Part shown: one piece after another, positions 16,129 through 22,928 of the stretch
Layout of the letters: each line of letters begins with the position of its first letter
How positions within the stretch are numbered: position 1 is the first letter of the stretch
NCBI GenBank assembly: GCA_002695185.1
Contig: NZOF01000050.1
Span: forward strand, 1-39,891
Source of the DNA: Erythrobacter sp.
GTDB lineage: Bacteria > Pseudomonadota > Alphaproteobacteria > Sphingomonadales > Sphingomonadaceae
DNA: 39,891 nt
Direction of reading: 5' to 3'
The notes under the pieces: generated by a model
Seen by the model: the letters and a program-made list of their open reading frames with translations, nothing else
The model's database searches: none
Told to the model about the DNA's origin: nothing
Program-made: the position numbers and the translations under genes

Positions 16129-16524
16129 TCAGCGGCAGCGCAGGCTTCCGCGGTCGATCTCGCGGCCGACGACAGCACCCACCGCGCCGCCGAGGATCGC
16201 GCCCAAAGTGCGGTCGCCGCGGCCTGCCAGTTCATGCCCGGCCAGCGCCCCGACACCGGCGCCGATAACCAGACCGGTCGTGCCATTGTCGCGCTTGCAG
16301 TAATAGCGGCCATCATCCCCGCGCCACATGCGGCTGTCGCGCGTGATCCGGCGCGGCGAGGAGTAGTATCCGCGATCGTCATACATGCGGTGATGGGCGC
16401 GGTCCTTGGCGCGCTTGCCATGGGCCGGAGCCCAGGACGGCGGATCGGCGGCGGCCGGGGCTGCGGTGCCGATGCCGGTGAGGGCGAGAGTGGCTGCTCC
16501 AAGAGCGAGGGCGACCTGTTTCAT
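16129..16524 (-). CDS. Glycine-zipper 2TM-domain protein (17-kDa surface antigen-like)
   Basis: The 131-residue product has a signal peptide (about 1-26, ending APAAA before DPPSW), a basic and tyrosine-rich linker with two cysteines (RYYCKRDNG and the last CR), and a C-terminal glycine zipper: GLVIGAGVGALAGHELAG and TLGAILGGAVGAVVGREI. Such glycine-zipper domains occur in outer-membrane proteins like SlyB and the rickettsial 17-kDa antigen. There is no lipobox cysteine, so it is not obviously a lipoprotein. It probably sits in the outer membrane or periplasm. It stands alone on the minus strand, separated by 110 bases from the SDR gene. Confidence 0.85.
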   Translation of the reverse strand: MKQVALALGAATLALTGIGTAAPAAADPPSWAPAHGKRAKDRAHHRMYDDRGYYSSPRRITRDSRMWRGDDGRYYCKRDNGTTGLVIGAGVGALAGHELAGRGDRTLGAILGGAVGAVVGREIDRGSLRCR

Positions 16525-16651
16525 GTTACATCCTTGTGTTCTTCGTTACGCCGCCCAATCTGCCGCCGTATTTACAACCGCGGATGAACGAACCGGCGCT
16601 GGCGCCGATAAGCGATGAGCCGAGCAGACCCGTGAGACGGGCCGTTGCCGG

Positions 16652-17296
16652 TCAGCGCAGCTTCGCCCGCAGCTTGTCCTGCCATTGCGGCCCGAGCTGC
16701 GGCACGGCGAGCAGATCGCGAATCTCGTCCTGCGAAGGCTTGCGCGCCTTGTCGAACAGCAGGGCAAAGGCATCCTCCACGCTCCAGCGGTCCTGGCTGC
16801 GGGCGATGAGGGCGAGACTGTCGCCGGCAACCGCTTCGCCTTCCTCGATCACCCGGAAGTAGATGCCGCAGCGGCGGTTGGCGATGATCCGCTTGACCAT
16901 GTCCTTGCGCTGGAAATGTCGTTCCAGCGTGCTGCACGGCTGGCGGCCCATGCTGAGTTCAAGGAGCGCCGTGCCCATCCGGAAGCGGTCGCCGATATAG
17001 GCATCGGCCTCTGTCAGTCCCTGCGTATGGAGGTTCTCGCCGAATGCGCCGGGCGAGGCGAGCCGCGCAACCTCGGGTATCTCTTCGCGCCAGTAGGCAT
17101 AATGGTCCGCCGCATAGAGATGCACGGCCATATGCTCGCCGCCATGGAGCTTGCGGTTGGTCTGCGTATCGCCTTCTAGTCCCATGCGGGTGATGCGCAC
17201 CGGGCCTTCCACGGCATGCTTGTCGATCGAACTGAGCTTTCCGTCGGCAAGCGGCGCAGGCTTGCCGACGCACAGCGCGTGGACTTCGGCCCTCAC
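16652..17296 (-). CDS. MOSC domain protein, YiiM-like
   Basis: MOSC domains bind the molybdenum cofactor sulfur or carry sulfur via a conserved cysteine; YiiM-type proteins are implicated in reduction of N-hydroxylated compounds. The 214-residue product shows the typical layout: VHALCVGKPAPL at the start, GLEGDTQTNRKLHGGEH, FGENLHTQGL, GDRFRMGTALLELSMGRQPC with the key cysteine (after QP), STLERHFQRKDMVK and a C-terminal helical tail with DEIRDLLAVPQL. No molybdoenzyme gene is nearby. Its upstream side carries one copy of the miniature element at 17308-17448, whose right end lies only about 10 bases before the ATG, so the promoter may lie within or behind the element. Confidence 0.88.
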   Translation of the reverse strand: MRAEVHALCVGKPAPLADGKLSSIDKHAVEGPVRITRMGLEGDTQTNRKLHGGEHMAVHLYAADHYAYWREEIPEVARLASPGAFGENLHTQGLTEADAYIGDRFRMGTALLELSMGRQPCSTLERHFQRKDMVKRIIANRRCGIYFRVIEEGEAVAGDSLALIARSQDRWSVEDAFALLFDKARKPSQDEIRDLLAVPQLGPQWQDKLRAKLR

Positions 17297-17307
17297 ACCG
17301 CAGACCC

Positions 17308-17448
17308 CTTTCCTACAGGATGGAGCACATGGAGCACGGTCCAGGGGGAAAATAGATCACCCCCGGAAAGCTGGCGGAAACCGGGCGTCTGAAGGCTGTC
17401 AAAGAGGTTCATGGGCGCTTTCCAGCACAGCGCGCAAATGTAGGAAAG
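17308..17448 (-). repeat. Miniature inverted-repeat element, copy 3 (about 141 bp)
   Basis: Terminal inverted repeats CTTTCCTACA (17308-17317) and TGTAGGAAAG (17439-17448) are perfectly complementary over 10 bases. Next to one end is the conserved TGGAGCACATGGAGCAC block (the reverse complement of that at 13815-13840). It fills the gap between the MOSC gene and the methyltransferase gene almost completely. Confidence 0.75.
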
Positions 17449-17460
17449 CGATATTCTGCC

Positions 17461-18060
17461 TCAGCGTGGCGGGCGGCGCAGGGTGAGGGCATACCAGTCG
17501 CGCTGGACCCCGTCGGCTCCCTTGCCCGGATAGCGCTCGCTGGCGGCGATTTCGAAACCCGCGTCACGATACACCTGCTCCAGCGAAGCCTCGTCGGGCA
17601 GATTGGTCAGGCGGCCCAGCGGATCGCGTCCCTCGCCGTCGCCGAGCTTGTAATTGGCGAAGTGCCAGCCCCCCGGCCGTAGGGCGCTGCGGATCGCCGA
17701 GAGTGTCTGCGGCAGATCGGCCCTGGGGACATGGAGCAGGCAGGCATGCGCCCATACCGCGGCATAAGTCTCGATGGCGGCCAGTTCATCGAAACGCATG
17801 AGCCGCGCGCCGACCGCGAAGCGTTCATTGGCTTTGCGCACCATGGCGGGCGTTCCGTCTGTAGCGTCCAGATCGAACCCGCGCTCCACGATCCGCGCAG
17901 AATCCCGTCCTGCGCCGCAACCCAGTTCAAGGATGCGTGTGCCCGGTTCCAGCCGGTCAAGAAACTCATCGAGATGGCGGCTGGGCGCCTGACCGGACGA
18001 CAGCCTGTAATGCGGCGCATTGGCCTCGTAATAGGCAATCGTGGCGGGATCGGCGCTCAT
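17461..18060 (-). CDS. Class I SAM-dependent methyltransferase
   Basis: The 199-residue product has a Rossmann-like SAM fold: motif I LELGCGAGRDSA (about residues 44-55), an acidic DATDGTP segment in motif II, AVWAHACLLHVPR in motif IV and a C-terminal VQRDWYALTLRR. The layout resembles the small TehB/UbiE-like methyltransferases that act on small molecules, but the substrate cannot be given. Its ATG overlaps the stop codon of the preceding hydrolase gene by one base (TAATG), which points to translational coupling in a two-gene operon. Confidence 0.85.
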   Translation of the reverse strand: MSADPATIAYYEANAPHYRLSSGQAPSRHLDEFLDRLEPGTRILELGCGAGRDSARIVERGFDLDATDGTPAMVRKANERFAVGARLMRFDELAAIETYAAVWAHACLLHVPRADLPQTLSAIRSALRPGGWHFANYKLGDGEGRDPLGRLTNLPDEASLEQVYRDAGFEIAASERYPGKGADGVQRDWYALTLRRPPR

Positions 18061-19037
18061 TACCGTTTGAGATGGGTTGCGAAGAACTCCAGCGTGGCGG
18101 GCCAGATCTGTTGCTGGGCTTCGAGTGTCGGCTCGTCGTAGCGAAACTCGCCTTCGGTCCGCTGCACACCGGTCCCCGACAAGGCATGGGTGGCGCCCGG
18201 AAAGATCAGGGCGACGGTCTCAAGCCCGCCCGCTTCCGCCCGGCGCTCGGCAATATTCTGCGCCATTGCGCCCGAATTCCACGTATCGTCCTGATCGCCG
18301 CCCGCGACCAGAACCGGCTCGTCGATATTCTCGACCCTGATCCGAGCATCCACGACCCGGTCCGGATTGGCGCGGCGCCCGGCATCCTGCGGTGTGCGCA
18401 GGCGAACCTTGGCGCCGGGGATGGCGTATTTCGCGAACTCTTCTTCCATGCCCAAATAGGGTACGAAGGGCAGGGCTTCGCCTTGCCAGGAGAAACTGCT
18501 CACCTCGCCCGGCCTAGCATTCGGGCCCCAGCCTTCCCACACGACATCGCTGGGGACGATGGCCGCCACGGCAGCGAAGCCGTCGATGCGGCTAGCGCCC
18601 GCCAGGACGAATTCGGCGCCCTTGGAAACGCCGTAAAGTCCGATACCGTCGGCCTTCACGTCCTTGCGGTGCAGCAGCCAGTCGCGCGCGATCGCCAGCT
18701 TTTCCAGCGGAATGGAATCGAACGCCGTGGGCAGGTCGGGCAATTGCCGTTCCTTGGGCAGGTAGGCTGGCGAATAGTAGGGCAGGCCCAGAATGGCATA
18801 GCCTTCGGCCAGAAAATCGGGTGCGGACGCGCGCGATCCGAAATCACCGCCTTCGCTGCCGCCAAGGACGATGATGACCGGGAAGGGGCCTTGGCCTTCC
18901 GGGGTGGCGAAATAGGCATAGGGGAGGCTGTCGCCCACCATGACTTCGCTGGGGGCAACCGGCGCACCCGGTTCGGCAGCCAGCGGCGTGCCGAGAAAGA
19001 TGGACATGGCGGCGGCTGCCACGAGCGATTTGAACAT
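18060..19037 (-). CDS. Secreted alpha/beta hydrolase, BAAT/acyl-CoA thioesterase C-terminal domain type
   Basis: The product of about 325 residues has a signal peptide (1-21, ending TPLAA before EPGAP) and an alpha/beta hydrolase fold: FPVIIVLGGSEGG at the oxyanion strand, nucleophile elbow LYGVSKGAE (Ser138), an acid in GGDQDDTW and the histidine in PGATHALSG. The arrangement GSEGG plus GVSKG is typical of the BAAT/acyl-CoA thioester hydrolase C-terminal domain family, here exported to the periplasm. Its natural substrate is unknown. The start at 19037 (MFKSLVAAAA) is fixed by AGGAGGGC directly upstream; the open frame runs to 19073 without a site. It is co-directional and coupled with the methyltransferase gene. 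A TGTGT...ACACA inverted repeat with a TATAAGC box lies just upstream at about 19053-19075. Confidence 0.85.
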   Translation of the reverse strand: MFKSLVAAAAMSIFLGTPLAAEPGAPVAPSEVMVGDSLPYAYFATPEGQGPFPVIIVLGGSEGGDFGSRASAPDFLAEGYAILGLPYYSPAYLPKERQLPDLPTAFDSIPLEKLAIARDWLLHRKDVKADGIGLYGVSKGAEFVLAGASRIDGFAAVAAIVPSDVVWEGWGPNARPGEVSSFSWQGEALPFVPYLGMEEEFAKYAIPGAKVRLRTPQDAGRRANPDRVVDARIRVENIDEPVLVAGGDQDDTWNSGAMAQNIAERRAEAGGLETVALIFPGATHALSGTGVQRTEGEFRYDEPTLEAQQQIWPATLEFFATHLKR

Positions 19038-19052
19038 GATGCCCTCCTGTCG

Positions 19053-19075
19053 TGTGTTATGCTTATAATACACAG
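19053..19075 (-). promoter_or_regulatory. Possible promoter/operator of the hydrolase gene
   Basis: TGTGTTATGCT/TATAATACACA has outer 5-bp inverted repeats around an AT-rich core that could act as a -10 element for minus-strand transcription. It lies about 16-38 bases before the ATG. This is suggestive only. Confidence 0.3.
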
Positions 19076-19116
19076 CGGGAAGGTCGGATCAAGACCCTGC
19101 GATCAGGCAGAGCGGC

Positions 19117-19293
19117 TCAAGGTTCCACCTGCTCCGCGCGATAGGCTGGATACGCATCGCGCAGGATCTTGCCTTGGGAATAGCGGAAGACCAGCAGAAT
19201 CAGGACCATGGATACCGGCAAATCGGCGAAAGTGCTGTAGAAGAGCCAGACATCGGTCGAGGCATAGAGCGCTACTAATCGGTCTTGTAGTTA
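19117..19293 (-). pseudogene. C-terminal remnant of a membrane protein
   Basis: Minus-strand translation gives LQDRLVALYASTDVWLFYS, a hydrophobic segment (ADLPVSMVLILLVFRYS) and a tail ILRDAYPAYRAEQVEP before a TGA at 19117-19119, about 57 residues. A stop codon just upstream (near 19294) closes the frame, and no start codon with a ribosome binding site is seen. It looks like the end of a larger membrane protein whose beginning has been lost, at the edge of the AT-rich stretch. Confidence 0.4.
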
Positions 19294-19396
19294 GCCCGTC
19301 GTCAAAAAGCTTGGTAATGTTGGGCGGCTCACAACAAACACTTATTTTGCAGTAAATTTCTTAAAGCGTTACGGATCTTACAATCCGCGCTTCATT

Positions 19397-19436
19397 TAAA
19401 AAGGGCCGAGCAAATGAAGCGCTCGGCCCTTTTAAA
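19397..19436. terminator. Strong intrinsic terminator after the small cysteine-rich protein gene
   Basis: AAAAAGGGCCGAGC pairs with GCTCGGCCCTTTT around a short loop, with A- and T-runs on both sides, so it can end transcription in both directions. It lies about 16 bases past the stop of the gene at 19452-19712 (minus strand). Confidence 0.85.
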
Positions 19437-19451
19437 ACAGTAATGAGATAA

Positions 19452-19712
19452 TTAAGGGGACGGAAAGCCTGGAGCTCCTGGAATGGTCCATTCTGGGGGC
19501 CACCCGCCTGGAATTCCTGCACTGCCGTCCGGCTCATCATCACCGTATAATTCGTAGCAATAAGTGTAACAAATTCCGTAGGAATTGTATCGCTGGCATG
19601 ACGCCAGACACTCATGATAGGCCTCGGTATCCATCTCAGCGTTCGCAATTGCCGGAACACTCGCTAGAACTCCGGCCGCAATCCAGTTGATCGACGAAAG
19701 TTTTAATTTCAT
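19452..19712 (-). CDS. Small secreted protein with a twin CX3C motif, function unknown
   Basis: The 86-residue product has a clear signal peptide (positive start MKLK, hydrophobic WIAAGVLASVPAI, cleavage after ANA), giving a mature protein of about 61 residues. It has four cysteines arranged C-x3-C-x8-C-x3-C (ECLASC and ICYTYC), rich in tyrosine, then an acidic turn (GDDEPDG) and a Gly/Pro/Trp-rich C-terminus (GIPGGWPPEWTIPGAPGFP). The spacing suggests a small helical hairpin held by two disulfides. A purine-rich AAAGGA site lies before the ATG and a strong terminator after the stop, so it is probably expressed as a single gene. I recognise no family; a secreted toxin or bacteriocin, an inhibitor, or an envelope protein are possibilities, none shown. 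Confidence 0.7.
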   Translation of the reverse strand: MKLKLSSINWIAAGVLASVPAIANAEMDTEAYHECLASCQRYNSYGICYTYCYELYGDDEPDGSAGIPGGWPPEWTIPGAPGFPSP

Positions 19713-20090
19713 GCTTTTTCCTTTCTCGTGGCAACATCATGAGCAGACGAAGAAAATTATACATCCCCATATCCAAAATCGGGTTGGTCAATATAATATT
19801 ATTTCGTCTACGGCCAAGAAGTAAGGCATGATATGCAGTTTCATGTCAAATAAAATTCATATATTACGCAATCATACTCATATGTATATATTTGCCGATC
19901 ATATGGTGGACGATCGAAACAAATAATCAAAAGGTATGTTATGGTGATTTGAGAAGGAAATGGCTCATAGTCGCCTTATAAGCGGCGATATCAGTTGCTA
20001 TGAACTTTAATATTCAACGGGTGGTTAGGTCCAACCGCGTTAGCACTCAATGACCCGCAAGAACGGAACATTAGGGCAAAAGAATTACGG
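19713..20090. other. AT-rich intergenic region
   Basis: About 380 bases, markedly AT-rich (one counted row has 21 of 60 G+C), with no supported gene. It must hold the promoter of the small cysteine-rich protein gene near its left end. I see no repeat ends, attachment site or RNA structure in it. Confidence 0.5.
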
Positions 20091-20117
20091 ATGATGGGGC
20101 ATTACATGCCCATCGGC

Positions 20118-21374
20118 TTACGCTTCGATAGCCTCTGCCGCCTCGCGGTCGCGTTGCGCGCGGCTCTTCTTTTCGGCTGCCGTCTTCAGCTGGCCGCAAG
20201 CCGCGTCGATATCGCGGCCGCGCGGGGTGCGGATCGGGGCGGAGATGCCGCCTTCGAAGACGATGTTGGAAAAGCTGCGCACACGCTCTGGCGTGGAGGT
20301 GTCATATTGCGCGCCGGGCCAGGGATTGAACGGGATGAGGTTCACCTTGGCGGGCAGATTATACTGCTTGAGCAGGCGCACGAGTTCGCGCGCATGGTCG
20401 TCGCTGTCGTTCTTGTCCTTGAGCATCACATATTCGAAGGTGATGCGGCGCGCATTGCTGGCGCCCGGATAGGCGGCGCAGGCGGCCAGCAATTCCTCTA
20501 TGCCGTATTTCTTGTTCAGCGGAACGATCTCGTCGCGGATTTCCTTGGTCACCGCGTGGAGCGAGACGGCCAGATTGACGCCGATTTCCTCGCCGCAGCG
20601 ATCCATCATCGGGACGACGCCGCTGGTCGACAGGGTGATGCGGCGCTTGGAAAGGGCCAGCCCTTCGCCATCCATCACCAGCTTCAGCGCGCCTTTGACA
20701 TTGTCGAAATTATAGAGCGGTTCGCCCATGCCCATCATCACGATATTGGTGAGCAGGCGGCCATCGGACCGGTATTCGGTGCTTTCCTCAACCTCGTCGA
20801 GATCGGCCCCGTAATCGAACTTCATATTGCCCTTGGGCCACTCGCCCAGTGCGTCGCGTGCCAGCATGACCTGACCGACGATCTCGCCCGGGGTCAGATT
20901 GCGCACCAGCTTCATCGTGCCGGTGTGGCAGAAGCGGCAGTTGAGCGTGCAACCGACCTGGCTGGAAACGCACAGCGTGCCGCGATCGGCATCGGGGATG
21001 AAGACCATTTCGAATTCGTGGCCGTCTGCGGTCTTGAGCAGCCATTTGCGCGTGCCGTCGGTCGAATGCTGGGCCTCGACCACGTCGGGGCGGCCGATGA
21101 CAAAACGTTCGGTCAGCCAGGGGCGCATCGTCTTGGCAATATCGGTCATCGCCTCGAAATCGGTGACGCCGCGGTGGTAGAGCCAGTGGAACACCTGCTT
21201 GGCGCGCAGCTTGGCCTGCTTGGGTTCCAGGCCCGCGTCTTCGAACAATTCTCGGATGCGGTCTTTGGGCAGCCCGATCAAATCTACGCGGCCATCTTCG
21301 CGCGGCGTGATGTCACGCGCGACGGGAACCGGGTCGATCTGCCCGGGAATGCTCATCAAAGTCGTATCTGTCAT
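20118..21374 (-). CDS. rlmN: 23S rRNA (adenine2503-C2)-methyltransferase / tRNA A37 methyltransferase, radical SAM
   Basis: RlmN uses radical SAM chemistry to methylate C2 of A2503 in 23S rRNA and of A37 in some tRNAs. The iron-sulfur motif CTLNCRFC (C142, C146, C149) follows SSQVG, and GEPLYNF, the ISTSG-like TLSTSGVVP and the SLHA motif ([19 protein letters not shown]) are all present; the second methyl-carrying cysteine is in DIDAACGQL. The 418 residues match alphaproteobacterial RlmN, with an N-terminal extension of about 30 residues and a basic, alanine-rich C-terminal tail. It is transcribed alone on the minus strand and diverges from the beta-barrel protein gene at 21660. Confidence 0.97.
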   Translation of the reverse strand: MTDTTLMSIPGQIDPVPVARDITPREDGRVDLIGLPKDRIRELFEDAGLEPKQAKLRAKQVFHWLYHRGVTDFEAMTDIAKTMRPWLTERFVIGRPDVVEAQHSTDGTRKWLLKTADGHEFEMVFIPDADRGTLCVSSQVGCTLNCRFCHTGTMKLVRNLTPGEIVGQVMLARDALGEWPKGNMKFDYGADLDEVEESTEYRSDGRLLTNIVMMGMGEPLYNFDNVKGALKLVMDGEGLALSKRRITLSTSGVVPMMDRCGEEIGVNLAVSLHAVTKEIRDEIVPLNKKYGIEELLAACAAYPGASNARRITFEYVMLKDKNDSDDHARELVRLLKQYNLPAKVNLIPFNPWPGAQYDTSTPERVRSFSNIVFEGGISAPIRTPRGRDIDAACGQLKTAAEKKSRAQRDREAAEAIEA

Positions 21375-21582
21375 GGAGGCTGCGCATATAATAGGAGAAG
21401 GGCCGATTTACCAGCCACAACCTTTTACTGCCTCCACGCTACTTCTTCGACGATGCTCAAGAGAACCGCCGCATGCTGGTTCCCGACGGGGCGGGGTGCT
21501 TCCCCACGGCTCATCGCCCCAATCGTTCATCTCGGCGCAATAATGTGTCTTTCCGGCAACATTTACAGGTTGTCTGAGGTTA

Positions 21583-21638
21583 ATGAAACTACATCCGAAT
21601 ACTTCCGTTTCATCAGTCCACGCGGCCGATAAGCCGCG
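21583..21638 (+). promoter_or_regulatory. Upstream inverted repeat and 5' UTR hairpin of the beta-barrel protein gene
   Basis: ATGAAAC (21583-21589) and GTTTCAT (21607-21613) are perfect inverted repeats 17 bases apart, and CGCGGC/GCCGCG (21621-21626, 21633-21638) forms a hairpin just before the ribosome binding site of the gene at 21660. Stable 5' hairpins are common in abundant outer-membrane protein messages; the first repeat could be an operator. Confidence 0.4.
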
Positions 21639-21659
21639 GGTAATAACGGAGTTAAAGTA

Positions 21660-22331
21660 ATGAAAAAGACAGTCGCACTCATGGTCGCAACCTCGGCAGC
21701 AGCGCTTGCAGTTCCCGCTGCAGCGCAGGACGCGACCGCCGGAACCTTCACCGGCCCGCGCGCCGAAGTTCTGCTAGGCTATGACATCAGCAAGGCTGGC
21801 AGCACCATCGACGACGACAGCAACGCAGACAACGACCAGTCGATCGACGGCTTCGGTTACGGCGTCGGCGTAGGCTACGATTTCAATGCCGGCGGCGTTG
21901 TTCTGGGTGTCGAAGGCGAATGGACCGATTCCACCGCCAAGACCGAATTTACCGATGGCGATTTCGAAGGCTTCGGTCTGGGTAACGTCGAAACCGGCCG
22001 CGATCTTTATGTCGGCGCCCGCGTCGGTGTTCTCGCACAGCCCGACCTGCTGCTTTACGCGAAGGGTGGTTACACCAACGCACGCTACAACCTCGAAAGC
22101 TCGTTCGACGGTGAGCAGTACAACGCCAAGATCGACACCGATGGCTATCGCGTCGGCGCCGGTGCCGAATACGCGCTGAGCACCAACACCTTCGCCAAGC
22201 TCGAGTACCGCTATTCGAACTACAGCGACGCTGAAGTCGATTTCGAGAATGAAAACATCGCCGACCAGGATCTCGGCGAGATCGACACCGATCGTCACCA
22301 GGTAATGGTTGGCTTCGGCTACCGCTTCTAA
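21660..22331 (+). CDS. Outer-membrane beta-barrel protein (OmpA-like / Omp25-type porin family)
   Basis: The 223-residue product has a signal peptide (1-23, ending PAAAQ) and then alternating hydrophobic strands of a small eight-stranded barrel: RAEVLLGYDISKAG, GVGVGYDFNAGGVVLGVEGE, DLYVGARVGVLA, LLLYAKGGYTNARYN, AKLEYRYSNYSD and the C-terminal HQVMVGFGYRF. The final aromatic residue F is the usual outer-membrane targeting signal for the BAM complex. Such proteins are structural or adhesion-related surface proteins; the exact role is unknown. A CGGAG site precedes the ATG, and a terminator follows 20 bases after the stop. Codon use is strongly biased, consistent with high expression. Confidence 0.9.
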   Translation: MKKTVALMVATSAAALAVPAAAQDATAGTFTGPRAEVLLGYDISKAGSTIDDDSNADNDQSIDGFGYGVGVGYDFNAGGVVLGVEGEWTDSTAKTEFTDGDFEGFGLGNVETGRDLYVGARVGVLAQPDLLLYAKGGYTNARYNLESSFDGEQYNAKIDTDGYRVGAGAEYALSTNTFAKLEYRYSNYSDAEVDFENENIADQDLGEIDTDRHQVMVGFGYRF

Positions 22332-22351
22332 TCGAAGCCGTGTGAACAATG

Positions 22352-22385
22352 AAAGGCCCGGGGCGTCACCGCTCCGGGCCTTTTT
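22352..22385 (+). terminator. Intrinsic terminator of the beta-barrel protein gene
   Basis: AAAGGCCCGGGGCG pairs with CGCTCCGGGCCTTT (one G-U pair) and is followed by a T-run, 20 bases after the stop codon. It reads well only on the plus strand. Confidence 0.9.
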
Positions 22386-22424
22386 GTTTGCGTTTTGAAA
22401 TGGGGAAGGGTGCGGGGAGGGTCG

Positions 22425-22904
22425 CTAACCGTAACTTATCGCCATCACTTCCCAGTCGCGCAGGCCAGATGGAAGCCGCACCGACCTGACATCGCCCACC
22501 GAAGCACCTTTGAGCGCGCGGGCGAGGGGGCTGGACCAGCCGATCTTGCCGCTGCTGGCGTCCTGCTCGTCATCGCCGACAAGGGTGAGGGTCTTGCGGG
22601 CATCTTCCTCGTCCGCGATTTCGACCGTGGCGCCGAAAAACACCCGCTCCTTGTCGGGCTGGTCCGCCGGTGAAATGACTCTGGCATTCTTCATCCGGCG
22701 CGCGAGGTGTGCGAGCTCGCGGTCGATCTCGCGCATCCGTTTGCGGCCATAGAGATAGTCGCCATTTTCACTGCGGTCGCCGTTACCGGCGGCCCAGCTG
22801 ACGATCTCGACTATCTCCGGACGCTCTTTGCCGAGCAGGTGGTCGTACCGTGCCTGCAGCGCCTTGTAGCCTGCCGGAGTAATCGGATTGGTTCGTCCCG
22901 TCAT
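22425..22904 (-). CDS. greB: Transcription elongation factor GreB
   Basis: GreA/GreB factors insert a coiled coil into the RNA polymerase secondary channel and stimulate cleavage of backtracked RNA. The 159 residues begin with ITPAGYKALQARYDHLLGKE, continue with the coiled-coil tip region GDRSENGDYLYGRKRMREID (the acidic tip is D-x-x-E-N-x-D), and end with the FKBP-like C-terminal domain (GATVEIADEEDARKTLTLVG, WSSPLARALKGASVGD). The YGRKRMREID form with a basic patch is typical of GreB rather than GreA. Its ATG lies 25 bases downstream of the stop of slt on the same strand, so they are likely one transcript. Confidence 0.9.
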   Translation of the reverse strand: MTGRTNPITPAGYKALQARYDHLLGKERPEIVEIVSWAAGNGDRSENGDYLYGRKRMREIDRELAHLARRMKNARVISPADQPDKERVFFGATVEIADEEDARKTLTLVGDDEQDASSGKIGWSSPLARALKGASVGDVRSVRLPSGLRDWEVMAISYG

Positions 22905-22928
22905 GCGGTGCGCCTTAAGCGCAAACGG

